Below, in pieces: positions 1 to 13,143 of a stretch of DNA of 64,000 nucleotides. The translations under genes were made by a program, and so were the position numbers. The notes below the pieces were generated by a model. The model worked only from the letters and a program-made list of their open reading frames with translations. It was not told the DNA's origin and ran no database searches. Positions within the stretch are counted from its first letter, which is position 1. Every line of letters begins with the position of its first letter. Source of the stretch: Balaenoptera acutorostrata (Eukaryota; Chordata; Mammalia; Artiodactyla; Balaenopteridae). Location of the stretch: NCBI RefSeq assembly GCF_949987535.1, contig NC_080081.1, positions 63,943,603-64,007,602 on the forward strand, written 5' to 3'.

Positions 1-330
1 GGGGAGGATGGAGCAAGGAATGATTAATTTTGCCTGGGGAAAGAAGGATCGGCGGGGGCAGTGAAAGCCTTATGCAACAGGTGACATTTGAACTAGGTTT
101 GAAGAATGAATAGAATTGCACCATTCAGGAAATATGCCTATCTTAGAGGTGGCAGGTGGTAGAGAGCACAAGCAAAGGAGTGTGGCAAACAGAAAGGGCC
201 CTGAGCGAAGGCATAGGTGCATGAAATGCTGTGGTATGAAAAGAACAGAGGCAGCTTCTGGTAATTAAAGGACATGCTACTTGTATCAGAAGAGAAATAT
301 CTATTGCCAGTGCTCAGCCCTGGTTGACTG
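1..330 (-). repeat. L2-like fragment, antisense
   Basis: The text resembles the reverse complement of the L2 3' region, with weak matches to 'gtgacatttgaactaggttt', a 'gaatgaatag' stretch and 'aagggccctgagcgaagg'. It is old and its edges are unclear. Confidence 0.4.
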
Positions 331-2719
331 AGTGTAAAAGAAACTGAAAATCTTCAAAATAAATAAATAAGCACAAAAATGTAAAAAAGGATACCAAACC
401 CAGAAACCAAGAAAGTACTCCTTCTGCCTCCATTTCAAAAATTGTCTTGCTTATTGGAGCTTTGTACAGGAATCATCCTCTCTGAGGAAGAAAGAGCAGT
501 CCGTTAAGTATAATTTTAAGTTACTAATTGCTACTTACACCCCCAGGCATTAACGAACGCAGAGAGCTGCCATCCATCCCCCTTAGCGGCCCTTTGATGA
601 AGAAAAATAAGCGTCTGAAAATATAATCACTACCTGCAAGGATGTTAAAACCATATAAAGTGGGGCTTTCTTGCCCATTAAAACTTCTGCCCATGCCCCA
701 CTCCAGCCAAGTCATTTTAATAATGAAGACCAAAATAATAGTGCTGAGTGAAACTCCAAGAGCTTAAGTATTTGATTTGAACAACAACTCCACTCAGTTC
801 TTCATGCCCTCAAATCCTCAAATTATGGGGAGAAAACTTGTGGCCATTAAGAGAGGTGAGGCGAGGCGACACACGAGCTATCAATGGCCTCTTGCAGTTT
901 TCTGTCCCCTGAGGTTAGCGGGTTAGTTTTGGAGCGCACCACCCCAGGCTCTTCCCTCCTACTCTAAATTTCTCTTTGTGCGGTATCTAGAGGTTAATAA
1001 GGGTGGCCCACCCAGAGAGTGACCACTAGCAAGCCTGCGGTGACTCCCTGTTTGAGGAGGCTTTTTAAACTTTACAGAAATAAGGATTGTGACCCTGAGA
1101 AGCATACTGCCTGCAAGTTTACCCTTGGGAAGCAACTTCCAGCCTCTCCTCGTTTTTAAAACTCCCTTACGTGATGAAGAGACCAGCATGCTCTCTGTGG
1201 ATCCCAGAATCTCTCATCAGAGAGGACTTTGGGGAAGTAGTCAGTTTAAAAGACAGGACCAGCTCCAGGTACGCACAGTCACCCCTCCACCTACCTTCTC
1301 ACTCTGCAGCGCCCCACGCACAAGGCTGCTCCAAGTGTTATCAGCTACTCCAGGCACTCATCCCTCAGCAGCCTAGAGCTGCTGTTTACACTTTGATGTG
1401 TGTCCCAACCCCACATTTTTCATCTTTGAGTGTCCTTTTTCTGTCTCCCTTTTATGAGCAAGGACGCGTCTACTGTGGTAACTTCTGCATCCAGTTAACA
1501 CGGGAGATCAGTGACTCAACACTGACCTCCATTGGTTGGCGTAGAAATACCTAATCCCTTTCTCTCCAGACCCCGTACAATTTCACAGGCTGCGCAGAGA
1601 GCCTGCCAGCACCTTGCTTGGACACGCCAGCATTTCAATGGTGATGGATATTTTAAATGAGTATAAACCTACCTCATATGTAACCTGGGATTACATATGT
1701 AGATTCTGAAAAATTCTGGCCCAACATTGAACTGTGGGACCATAGATCTTGAAGGGCCTCGAGGCCCCCCGCACTACCACACACCAAGCAGGCTGTAGCA
1801 CTATTTTGCTTGCCAGATTTGGATGCTCAAGGTTGCATTCACAGGGATCTGAGAAATCTAGGTCAATTTATTTCCCTGGTGATATTAATGACTACTCAGT
1901 TTCCAATTGATTTATTATTATCTTTTAAATGCCTTAAACTCACATTGGCGATTGTAACCCCATTTTCAAAAGGTATAATAACCTCACCTACAGACTCACC
2001 TTGTGCCAGGTACCATGTTACCAGTGCCTTCATTGTCTGCCAGGAGGTGGGCAAGGAAGGCCCACTTAGATCAGTGCCACCAAGTTTCAGCTGTGATTCT
2101 CTCATGGGGGTCGTCAGAATTTGTAACCAGCCAGGGTTTTCTGGAAAGATGGAAGGCAAAGTCAACAAGGGGACCTCTGGACCCTGAAAAAATGCAAGCC
2201 CACTACCTTTCCTGGAAATACATCCGGAAATATTTACAGTATACCCTTTAAATCCAGAGCAGCCCCTCAGACATTCAGCCACTTGCTGATTCTGATGGAA
2301 GCCTAACAGAGCCTTCCCCACTCGGGAGCTTACAGTAAGATTAAGGGAGCAATGGGAAGAGGAGATTCTGATTCGGAAATAACTGCTGTTTTGTCCCACT
2401 GAACAGAGGAGGTCAGAAAGCAAACAATATAACAGATGTTTGTGACTGTTAAGAAAACCAGAGCCATACCAAAACTTTCAGAGCACAAACCTGTGTTATT
2501 TGGGTTGGTGCCTGCATTTGGAACAGGATGTTGCCTTAACACCACTATGTAGAGGTAAATTTTAAGCAGAAGTTTTAAAATATACATTCGCAATAGATAT
2601 AAAAAGTTGAGTGAAAGAGTCTCAATGGATATCCCTGTTGCTTCAGTGCCCTTTAATATATTTAAACATTTCGTATAAGTTTTGAATAAGCAATACATAC
2701 ATGGTACTAAACTAAAAGG
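331..2719. other. No gene recognised
   Basis: This stretch holds no convincing coding frame or RNA gene. The longest open frame, minus-strand 2423-1896, has no recognisable domain, unremarkable composition and no splice or promoter context. Part of 900-1560 is moderately GC-rich but shows no CpG island. Confidence 0.5.
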
Positions 2720-5180
2720 CATAAAAGGATATACAGTTAAAAGTAACTCTGTCTCTTATACCTTGTCCCAGAGTCAACCAGTTCCTCTCCCCATAGGCAA
2801 CCTCTGTTACTAATTACTTATGGATCCTTCCAGATACATTCAGTATGCCTATACATATGTATGCAATATATATGTACAAATGATTTTTGTAGAGGTGCTA
2901 CTAGACTATTTATACTTATTTGTGCCTTGCCTTTTTTTTCCCACATAACAATACAGCCTGAATAGCCTCTCATTGCATTACATAAACTATTTTCTTATTA
3001 GTTTTTATTGCATAGTATTTCATTTTATAGTGTTCTATAAATTATTTAAACAGTACTCTTTTGATAAACATTTAGGCAGTTTCCAAATTTTTACAGATTT
3101 ATTAACAATATTTCAATAAATAATTAGCTCATAAGCAATTTCTCACACTTGCAAGTATAACTGTAGGAAAAAAAATCTTGAAATTGGAGCTGCTAGGTCA
3201 AAGGTATGTGTATTGGTCACTTTGATAGATGTTGCCAAATTTCCCTCCACTGAGACTGTACCAATTTATATTCTTATCATCAGGGTATGAGATGACTGAA
3301 TCTCTTCCTCCTGGACACAGCATGTTATATAATTTATTGATCTTTGCCAATCTGAGATGAAATGGTATTTTCTTATAGTTTAACTTGAAATTCTCTAATT
3401 TTTAGTGAATTATGTTTGTCCTTTTTTCATTAGGTTGTTAGACTTTTTCTTATTGACTTATGAGAATTCTTTCTCTATTAGAATATTCTATATTAAGGAA
3501 ATTAACTCATTAAAGTGCTGTCAAATATGATAGCCACCAGCCACTTTTGAGCACTTGAAATGTGGCTCATCCAAATTGCAATGCACAGTAAGTATAAAAT
3601 ACAAACCAGATATTTTAGTACCAAAAAAAAGAATGAAAATATTTCATCTATAATATTTTATATTAATTACTTGCTGAAAAGAAAATATTTTGATCATGTC
3701 AGGTCAAATAAAATAAATTATTAAAATTACTCTCACCCATTTCTTTTTACTTTTTTAATGTAACTACCAGAAAACTTAGAATTACAAATGTCTTGCATTG
3801 TATTTCTATTGGACTCTGCTAGTTTATATTATAAATTGCATACTTTTTGGCCAGTTATATTTTTATATTATCAGATTCATAAATATTTTTTTATGGCTCC
3901 TGAGTTTCACAATATACTTAGGTATTCTCCACAGCAATACTTTTGTAACTTTCCCATGGAGTGTCCTAGTATTTTTATATTTGTATTATTTACAAAGAAA
4001 TCTTTGATTCATCAGAAAATTATTTTGATATAAGGTGTGAGCATAGAATTCAATATTATTTTTTTCTAGAAGGCAATCCAATAGAATAACTGGGCCAAAG
4101 TAAGCAACGTTTATTATTTAATTTCAACTTTTTTTTCCATTGATTTGAAATGCCACACGTACTTATCATATTCTAAATATTTTAACATCTGGTAGGGCTA
4201 GTACCACATATTTTCTTTTTTTCCTGAATTTTCCTGGTTTTTCTTGCTTGTTTATTTTTCTATATAAAGTTTAGAATCATATATAGCCCCCAAAATTCCC
4301 CTGACATAGTGACTGTCTTTATTAAATGTTTACATTAATTTGGAGAGAATTGAAAGATGCATGATACTGAGCTTCAGTTGCCAAGAATATAGTATATCTT
4401 TACATTTATACAAGTGCTTTCTTGTGTCCATGAGTAGCATTGTAAAGGCTTCTTCATACACATCTATCACATCTGATAAATTTATTTATAAATATTTTCT
4501 AGTCATACAGTTATTAAAAATGAAGTCTTTTCTACTATTAATACATACTTTCTTTTAATATATGAAGGTTAATGATTTTATATATTAATTTCTTAACCAA
4601 GGGCTTAACTAAATTCCACTATTATTTGTAATACTTTTCAGTTGGATTACTTTTTATTGTAATTCAATATTAAATCTTTTAACCTACAAACAGATATGAT
4701 TTGTCTTTTTTTAAATTGTCTACATTTTATTTCTTTCTCTTGTGTTAATTGAATTGGCTGGGATCTCTAGATCAGTGTATATTTTAATGGTGATAGAAGA
4801 CATCCTTGTCTTATTCCTGACTTTACTATGAATAGTTCGGAGATACCCCCCTTAAAAACGGTGCTAAATTTTAGATTGAGATAAATAAATTTGATTATAT
4901 TAAGAAAGTATCTACTGCCATTTTATTGATAAGGTTAAAAAATAAGAATGGCTGTTGAGTTTTATCAAGTGCCTCTCAGCATCTAACAACATGACTTTTC
5001 ATCTATTAGTGTGGTGAAAATAAATGAACAGATTTGAACCATCCTTCCATTCTGGGAATAAATCACACTTGGTCACAGTGTGTTAGTTTTTAATATGCTA
5101 CTGGATTTTGTTTAATAATGTTTTATATTTGTTATTTTTGTGTAATATTCCTAACAGTGATATCTTATAATTTTGGTTTT
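2720..5180 (-). repeat. Old L1 (L1M class), antisense, split by a hAT element
   Basis: The plus strand reads as the reverse complement of mammalian L1 3' and ORF2 sequence: the 'ctaggtcaaaggtatgtgt' block near 3190, the 'tctttgccaatctgagatga' block near 3342, and further on the reverse-transcriptase region with 'ggtgatagaagacatccttg' near 4790 and 'gaaccatccttccattctgg' near 5036. It is heavily decayed. The open frames inside it are remnants. Confidence 0.75.
3514..3821 (-). mobile_element. hAT-Charlie type MER DNA transposon
   Basis: The element starts 'agtgctgtcaaatatgatag' and ends 'ttctattggactctgct', with the internal 'cacttgaaatgtggctcatc' block. It is the same family as the copy at 21319-21649, in the opposite orientation. 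It interrupts the L1M around it. Confidence 0.7.
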
Positions 5181-5720
5181 CTTCTTCAGGGACACCAATT
5201 ATGTATATGTTTAATTTATTTTGTATGTATTCCATATCTATCCTATAATCTTTTTAAGCTTCTTGTCTGTTTATTCTTTGCACCCTTTTTTCTGATCCAT
5301 CTTCCCCATTCCTAGCTGTGTTTTCAACAGCACTCAATCTTTGCGCAGCTTCCAATCTGCACCTTGACCTCCATTTCTGTGATTTTTGGGGGGTCTTTTT
5401 TTATATCTTCCCTTAATTCTGCCAGCACATGTTTGATCTACTTCTGTCATTTCATCATTTTTTCCTGTGAAATTGCAGATAGGTGATTACTCACTCGTTT
5501 TCAAAAATTCAGGAATATATTTGGTCACAATTTTTACCTACCTCATTAGACATTTTTCCAGTGAATATTTCTTGACCACCACTTAGTTTTCCTCTTTCTT
5601 CCATTCTTGTTTTCACCTTCTTTTAACAACTTTTTATAGATCCTGAGTTGATTTCTTTTTGATTAATCACATTAGAATAAGGCAAGTTTTCCTCAATCAG
5701 CTTTTTTAAAAAGGCTCTGT
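5181..5720 (-). repeat. Probable continuation of old L1 / HAL1, antisense
   Basis: Text such as 'cagggacaccaattatgtat' and a T-rich run with 'tttcatcattttttcctgtg' resembles the antisense upstream part of old L1 or HAL1. This is a weak call. Confidence 0.4.
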
Positions 5721-6010
5721 GAGAGAGAGGAACGGGTTATTTTCCAGCTAGCTGGAGTTTTTCTTATGAAAAAGTGGGTTATGTTAGCCTTTAACTTTCT
5801 CCAGCCATTTGATACCAGTAGCTTTGGACCCCTCTTAGAGCAAGGTCACTTTCCTCCTCAGGGCACACCAGTAGACTGCTTCCTTCAAATATGGCATTTT
5901 TGTACAACTTTTCATTTAGCTTCATCTCCTCTCCTTTTTCTAGAAACCTCATCAGTTTGAAATCGAGAGAAGCTCTCACTCAAGCTGGTACATCCTTATT
6001 ACTACAAAAC

Positions 6011-6214
6011 AAGGGTCAGCAAACTACAGGCCAGGTGCCTGTTTTTATAAATAAAGTTTTGCTAAACCACAGCCATGCCCATTTGTTGACATATTGTCTA
6101 TGGCTGTCAGAACTCTACGATGGCAGAATTGAGTAGTTGCAAGAGACCATACTGTCTACAAAACCTAAAATATTTACAATCTGGCTCTTTAAGAAAAAGT
6201 TTGCTGGCTCCTGT
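6011..6214 (-). mobile_element. MER-type hAT DNA transposon
   Basis: The ends 'agggtcagcaaactacaggc' and 'agtttgctggctcctg' form the terminal inverted repeats of a short non-autonomous hAT family. The interior has 'ataaagttttgctaaaccac' and 'attgtctatggctgtc'. A second copy in the other orientation is at 61482-61696. Confidence 0.7.
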
Positions 6215-7147
6215 TGTAAAAAGCTGGGTTTACATTTCAATCTGTGTCTCTTAAGACTCTTAAAACTTTTTCTCAGCTCGAAGCCCAGGGGCATCTTCAC
6301 TGTGGAGATTCTTGTGTCCTTGCTTGACCTTCACTGATTTTGGAAGTCTTTTTTCTCATTTTTTGTTTTGGGGTCTCTGTCGTTTACTAGTTTTACAAAG
6401 GATAGGCTTTGCATTACTATTTTCCCTGTTTTCCTTTCTGCTTTTGGGTGGTTTTCTGAGAAGTGAATGAGAAAATGCTGACTTTGCTCTGCATATTAAA
6501 ATTAGAATTCCTCAGATGATATTCCAAGAACTTGTTTTTTGTTTGCCTCTTCCGTTGGTGGTTTTTTGGCCATTGAAGAAAGATCCTAGCATACTAAATA
6601 AATATCTTTATCCTACATATATGTAAGTATTTTCTCTTTAATTTAATTGTTTTTATGATTTTTATAATTCTCTTAAGTATGATTTAGTTCTCAGTGGAGA
6701 ACATAAACACAAAATTTAAAAATAAATAAATGAGAAATTTTCCAGTTTTATATTTTCTGTTGCCCTAAATCCTGACTCATATTGAAGTAGACAGTTCAAA
6801 GTGATATTTAGCATTTTAAACTTCAGAAGTAACTATAAATAAACCCTGCTATAAATATTAAAAAATAGTTGGAAATAATATGATTTAAATACTCCCAACT
6901 TCACCCTCAAATTCTTCTGCTATCTAGGTCTTATTTAGTTACATATTGAGCTTATTTTTAAATTAAACCAATTTTTTTTAGAACTTTAATATACTTGCAT
7001 ATTTTCCAAAACCATTGTGTCCAAATATCTTCACTAAATTTAAGTTCATTTTTACTTATAAATGTAATTTTTAAAACGAAGTGAAATTTTAGTTATAATT
7101 ATACTATTCAATATTTTATTTCTGCTGCTTCTCTGCCTTTCATTTTT

Positions 7148-7509
7148 TAAATAAATTTTATTTTATTTTATTTGTTTATTATTTTTGGCTGCATTGGGTC
7201 TTCGTTGCTATACGCAGGCTTTCTCTAGTTGTGGTGAGCGGGGGCTACTCTTTGTTGCCGTGCGTGGGCTTCTCATTGCGGTGGCTTCTCTTGTTGTGGA
7301 GCACGGGCTGTAGGCGCGCGGGCTTCAGTAGTTGCGGTGCGTGGGCTCAGTAGTTGTGGCTCACGGGCTCTAGAGCGCAGGCTCAGCAGTTGTGGCACAC
7401 GGGCTTAGTTGCTCCGTGGCATGTCGGATCTTCACGGACCAGGGCTTGAACCTGTGTTCCCTGCATTGGCAGGCAGATTCTTAACCACTGCGCCACCAGG
7501 GAAGTCCCA
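7148..7509 (-). mobile_element. CHR-type SINE (tRNA-derived), antisense, with target-site duplication
   Basis: Read on the minus strand, the element begins GGGACTTCCCTGGTGGCGCA, has an internal RNA polymerase III B-box-like GGTTCAAGCCC, then the characteristic body of 'ttgtggctcacgggctc'-like modules, and ends in an A/T-rich tail (plus-strand 7148-7190). It is flanked by the 16-base duplication tctgcctttcattttt at 7132-7147 and 7510-7525. The family is characteristic of cetaceans and hippos, and the intact duplication indicates a lineage-level insertion. Confidence 0.92.
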
Positions 7510-7525
7510 TCTGCCTTTCATTTTT

Positions 7526-10145
7526 AAGAGTAGTCTGTTTCTGCAAACACTAAATGGCATTTCATGGGGAATTCATGAAAGGAGAGAGTCTTTTGGAAGA
7601 ACTGTACTTGGATGTATTTGCTGTGAAAACAGTTCTGTATCTGTCTTGTACGTGACTACACCTCCAATTCCTAGAGCAATGTGTGGCATGTAATAGGCAC
7701 CCAATATACGTGTGTAGCGTGATGGATGGAAAGGAAACTCTCTGACTGCAAGATTTCCTCTGTACCCTTGCTGTTGAGTAGGTAGGGATGCCAAAAAATG
7801 AGATAAAAACTCCAGGAAGAGCAGTCAGTTTAGGGTGGGTAAGGGTGAAAAGGATGACTGATTTACAAAATGGGTTTAGGAATCAAAAGTTAAGTTCCAG
7901 CAATCAGGAATAGCATGAGGTGTTCAAATGAGAAATCCTTGATATTCTTGCAAATTGAGCTTTTCTATAAAATCATGAAATTAAAAATCTCTATTCATTT
8001 CAAAAGAAAAAATAGAAAAGTCAACAGGAATAACCAGAGAAATAAAAAAGCCACAAAGAGAAACTACTATGGTGTCCTGGGGTGCATTTTATTTTAGAAG
8101 GCACTCTAGCAAAATCTTTGTGTTAAAGACTTTTAAAAAATTGGATCAATTCCCAGTTTCCCAGGCGATTTACTGTCATGAAGCTTGTCTACCTGTCGGA
8201 CCCAACCGTGAAAATGATAATAGCAACTTGATGAACTGTCAGATAAAGCTTGGCGACTTTTCCTCACCAACCACTGGCCCCATAGGAAATATTAATCACT
8301 GCAGTTTTCACCTTGTACCAGATATTTAAAAAGTAAAAACCTAAGAAATTCATTTCCATGTGTTTTAAGTAGGAAAAAAAGAGAGAGAGAGAGGTTTCAC
8401 TCAATCTATTTCAGAAATTATAGCCACCTTGGGACTAAACATTTCTTTCAGCCCTAGCCCAAAGGCAGTCACATTAGGGACATTGTATGCATTTGGGGTG
8501 ATAAAAATTGAGCTCTGGTCTAACCTATTGCATAATTTTCATTCTAAAATTACTTTGCTCTGGACATAATGGCCCCATCAGTCAAGCTATCATCTGGCTA
8601 GTTAAATGAAGTAAGAAAATAATCTCAGCTGGTCTCAGAGGAGTGGGAATTCAACTGCCTGAGGGGCTGAGATTTCCTGAGTTTGTTCTGTATCTGTTGG
8701 GCTGGCCAGCATCTGCTCTTACCTTCAACATCCACAGCAAAGGCCATTCAGGCTGGGGAAGAAGCTGCTTTAGATAAAGCCTATAACCCAAGATGGAAAC
8801 ACTTAACAAAGCCAAATGTTTTTTTCTTTTTGGTGGATCTAATGCACAGTGATTGTTCCTAATTAGGCGGTCTTACTCGAAAAGTCCCCCCCCACACAAA
8901 TGCCAGGAAAGAGCTCTCCTTAAGTGTCTTTGAAACAAAGATACATCAGGATAGAAAGTCAGTTTTCATTTAAGGAATCACAGCTGCATAAACAATGTTT
9001 GTTCACTACAAGAAGAAAATTTATAGTATTTGTCAGGAAAAAGTAAGCACATCGGGGACTCTGTTTGTGACACGGTGTCACACTTCATGGTCCTTTGAGA
9101 CAGCAGGCACAAGAACAGATCAACAACAGAGGCAGCTTTCACATCGTGTTACCCTATTTCTGTTTCACATTTCAAGACGACCTTGCATTCAGACCATCTA
9201 AATTTCTATGAATGTTGGGAAAAGAGAGTTAAGTAGGGTGATGGACCCTTTACCATGCTTATTCTCTATACTTCTGGAAGAGAAGTTCTCTTTTTTAAAA
9301 AAAAAACTATGAAAACCTAAGTTCTCTTAAAAATTTCAGTGGTTGCAGGCATTCACTTTTGGTCTTGGGATTTGACCCAGCCTTAGAGCAATGTTTTCCT
9401 GACTTTAAATTTCATGGAGAGTTAAAATTGGTTTTAAAACCAATACAGAGTTTCCATCTTTTAATTTTATAAAGGTCATTTAAACAAAACAGGATATGTC
9501 TATCATCCACTGTGGGCCTCACTTTCTATAAGAAATGAACATTTTAATACCAAAAGAGAAAGGCAAGAAAAGCAAAAATAAAAATCTCAAAATAAAGGAC
9601 AGAGCCTGACATTGAATACATTTAGCTGTATGAGACAATTCAGTCTATTTTCCCTCTCTTTCTCGTTTCACCACTGAAGCTGAAGACTATGTCAAAAACT
9701 GGCCCTGGCCCACGACTGGCATTTGGAAATCACTCCATTAGGGAAAAGACCATAGAGAACTTCTGGTGCCAGGAACTGTAGAAAGGGGAGGTGTTTAGTT
9801 TCAGGCTGACCATGCATAGATAGCCCTTTGGTAGTCATCCATCATGACCCATATCTCAGCAATCTGTAAGTGTTTTAAAGGGGCCCTGGGGGGAGTCAAC
9901 TGTTGTGAATATTTTAGTTTATTTAAAAATTTGGCAAAATTTATATTAAACACCACAAGAGTCTTAAATCTTTAAAGCCCAGTGGAATTTCAAAGAGCTT
10001 AATGATGTTTTCTTTTTAATGACCTTGACCTTAGAAATTAATTTTTTAAAGTAGTGTTACTGTAGAAAGGGTTCTGAAAAATTTCAGGATGACGTGTGGT
10101 ACCAATGAAAACACATAGACTTCCTGGTGGTTTCACACAGGAAGG
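7526..10145. other. No gene recognised
   Basis: This stretch is mostly non-repeat in appearance, with a short GA-rich simple repeat near 8375-8392 and a small MIR- or L2-like end near 7670-7720. The open frames are short and unrecognised. Confidence 0.5.
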
Positions 10146-10182
10146 TGCGTGTGTGTGTGTGTGTGTCTGTGTATGTGTGTGA
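10146..10182. repeat. (TG)n microsatellite
   Basis: An alternating TG run with a few interruptions. Confidence 0.9.
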
Positions 10183-13077
10183 CAGCTGGAAGCACCTGCC
10201 AGGGAGAGCCCTGCTTTTGTTTGTCAGGGCCCCAGAAACTTGTCACTCTGACCCTAATAAACTCCACACTTTTGGTCCTTTATAGGGGGCTTCTAAACAG
10301 GAAAAAAAAAAAAAGGCAGATTAGAAGAGTGCGGGCAGAAACTGAATGTTAAGGACGCAGAGAAAGCATTTAGAAAGGGAAGCAACCAAGAGAGGTGCCA
10401 GGAGGAAGGCCACCAAGGGGACTTCTCACAGCGAGCCCTCAGGCCTCTGTGGATGTGGCAGTACTGAGCAACGCCTCACAAGCTCTCCTTTTTGTAGACT
10501 TCTTCCTGTTTAACAGAAGTGCATGCCATTTGTTGGAACCGTCTGTCCCAGAAAGGATTGTAACAATTGGCATTTCTCAGAGGGAAGTCTGCTCACCTGT
10601 GAAAAGCTCCTGGCGGGGGGCAGGGACTTCTGTGGTTAGGCCCACGGAGAAAACGAACCCATCTGGTGGATTAAGCGTTAACGGCCCTCCCACCCTTCAC
10701 CAGCCCTACCACCCGAGCCACCTGGCCTGGGAACCCCAAGCCAAGTAGGGAAAGACTAGTTATCCCAACAGCCTGATGTGTTTTAGTTGTAAGGGCTAAC
10801 AGAAGGAAGGCTGAATGAGGAATCAGGAGAACTGGACTGGTCTCTGTAATAGGAAAAAAGGTGCCCGAATTCTCTGGCCTCAAGTTTAAAAATCTGTAAG
10901 ATGAAGAAAATTGTTTATCAGTGTTTTTTGTTTTTATTCATTTCTTTATAGTATTTATTGTTTTACTTTTGTTTCCCACAGTGGAATCTTATTTTCAATA
11001 GAAATGCTATTTGAAAATTGATATAAATAAATGTGAAGCCAGCCTGATGATGTGGAGGAGGGCCTGGGTGAGTGGGTGCTGGAACTCAGAGCCAAGGCAC
11101 ACCCCTTGGGCTGGTGGGTCCCACCTGCTCTGAGAAGCCCCTGGTGAAACCACGGGGTAGGTGGGATTCGACATCCTTCTAGCCCTCACAGCTGCTGATT
11201 CTATGCTAGAGCTATAGAAAGTCTATTTGGATGCATATATGTGGTTAATGTTTTCAAAGATGAGTTTTTGTCTGTACCCAGAGATGTAGGGTAAAGAGCA
11301 AGAAAGGCCATGGCAAGATAAACAGCTTACTTCTGAGCAAAAGAAAAGCAGTTACGAAGGGCCTAAGGTCTAGCACAGGCCACTACCATCAGCCACGTCA
11401 GCAGAAAGGCATAAACTTTAGTCTACAGAATTAAAAGCATATGCCTGTCAATCACTCACAGCTGAGACTGAGGTGTATGTAGCTTGTTAATATATGTGAA
11501 TAGTTATGTGTAGTTGTATATGTATAAATCTAGTTCATAGATAAGTAGATTATTTAAAGTAACGGAGGAAAATCTTGAACATAGCAGAAGCTGTAGAATG
11601 AATGGGAAAAAAATATATATGCCTTAAAATTAAAACTTCTGTTCAAAGTTTGATTTAAGCTGTTGCATGTGAAAAACCAAATGCTCTGAAAAGAAAAAAA
11701 CTAAATAAATTCTTTTATTCTCAGAGTAATCTACAGATATCAGAACTCTTCAGATTGGTGGTACGATAACTATGTCATGTAAAATGTACACTTACACTGA
11801 TACATCTGAGTTTGACCAAAAATGCTGTAAGCCTTGGGAAGTAGGATAACAGAGTTTAAATATCCTCCCTTTAATAACTGAAAAGTCTCCATAATTTCTT
11901 CGCAATTTTTATATCCAATATATAAACACTTTAAAGTAAACTACAGAGGTCTTTGATTTAAATATTAAAGTGATGATCCTGGAATTATATGGTAAAACAA
12001 AGAAGTGCTGTGTTTTGTGGCTCAGCCATCTTAGGAGATATACATTACTTTGTATAAGTTCTATTTATTTTCCATGATATACTTCTTTTATATAAATTAT
12101 ACCAAATTTCTCACTAATTAGATTGAAATGGAATTTCTAGGAGATATTTCTTTCTATAAATGTATTCCTATCAATTTTAAAATGAAATAGCAAATGCCAT
12201 ATTTTGATCTTTGAAATAACCAATTTATGTTAAAGAGCCTGAACTCCCATATTTAATGTCTAGAATAACAAAAAGGAGAACACAAAAATGGCATTTTAAG
12301 CAATATGTATTTTTTAACTTAGACTAAACTTCAACATGGAAAGTTTTCAAATTAGCAAAGTATTACCAGCCACACCTGATAGAAGATCAAATGAGAAATA
12401 TTTTACAATCTAGTTTAAACTACAGAAAAATGCATTAGAAATGGAAGAAACTGGCGCTACATCTATTTGAGTGAGGTCATTGTCACCACTATCATATTTT
12501 AAGGGGTCTCTTGTGAAGTGAAAATGTGGGAAATCACTTAAAGAGACAGAGGGACACTTGGAAATATTTACCTCATGATTTTGTCATATGGATTTAAGAG
12601 AGGAATCCACAAGTGGATATTTATTCTTTCAGCCCAAGGTGAGAGAATACTTTAACTTTGATGATTTTGATGAAGATTTTCATGGTAGTCATTTCTGTCA
12701 CCAAGAGCTTACCAATATAGCAGAATTTCCAGATATGAACACTGAATGGGTTTTACAGAACTCTTTTATTTAGAAAGGGAATTCTGAAAACAAGAAAATG
12801 AAACAAATAGAAGTTGACTCCATGAGCCCTTAGCTCTCCTCTACAAAACAATGTAGTCTCAGTCTAGATGAAGCCAGGACCAATATTGATGGAGCACTGA
12901 CCAACCTAGACAATCCAACCATCCATCCATCCATATCCTTATATATAAGTCACATATTTTTGAGAAATAATATAGTTCCTGCAAGTAAATTGAACTTTAA
13001 TTTATTCATATAAATTATGTTGTTTATTTATTTTTTCATATAAATGAATATTTATTGATATGTTCCTTGGAGTAATA
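10183..13077. other. No gene recognised; AT-rich towards the right
   Basis: 10183-11200 is moderately GC-rich with a 12-A run near 10301. 11200-13077 is AT-rich and includes a short tccatcca repeat near 12920. The right end probably belongs to the old L1 that continues at 14974. The short frame at 12588-12773 has no recognised domain. Confidence 0.45.
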
Positions 13078-13096
13078 GAACAGTTCTGTCTTCATT

Positions 13097-13106
13097 ATAT
13101 ATATAT

Positions 13107-13143
<37 letters not shown>

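Noticed and set aside
1896..2423. 175-codon minus-strand open frame as a gene
   Set aside because: No recognised domain, no promoter or splice context, and composition like the flanks. Length alone is not convincing.
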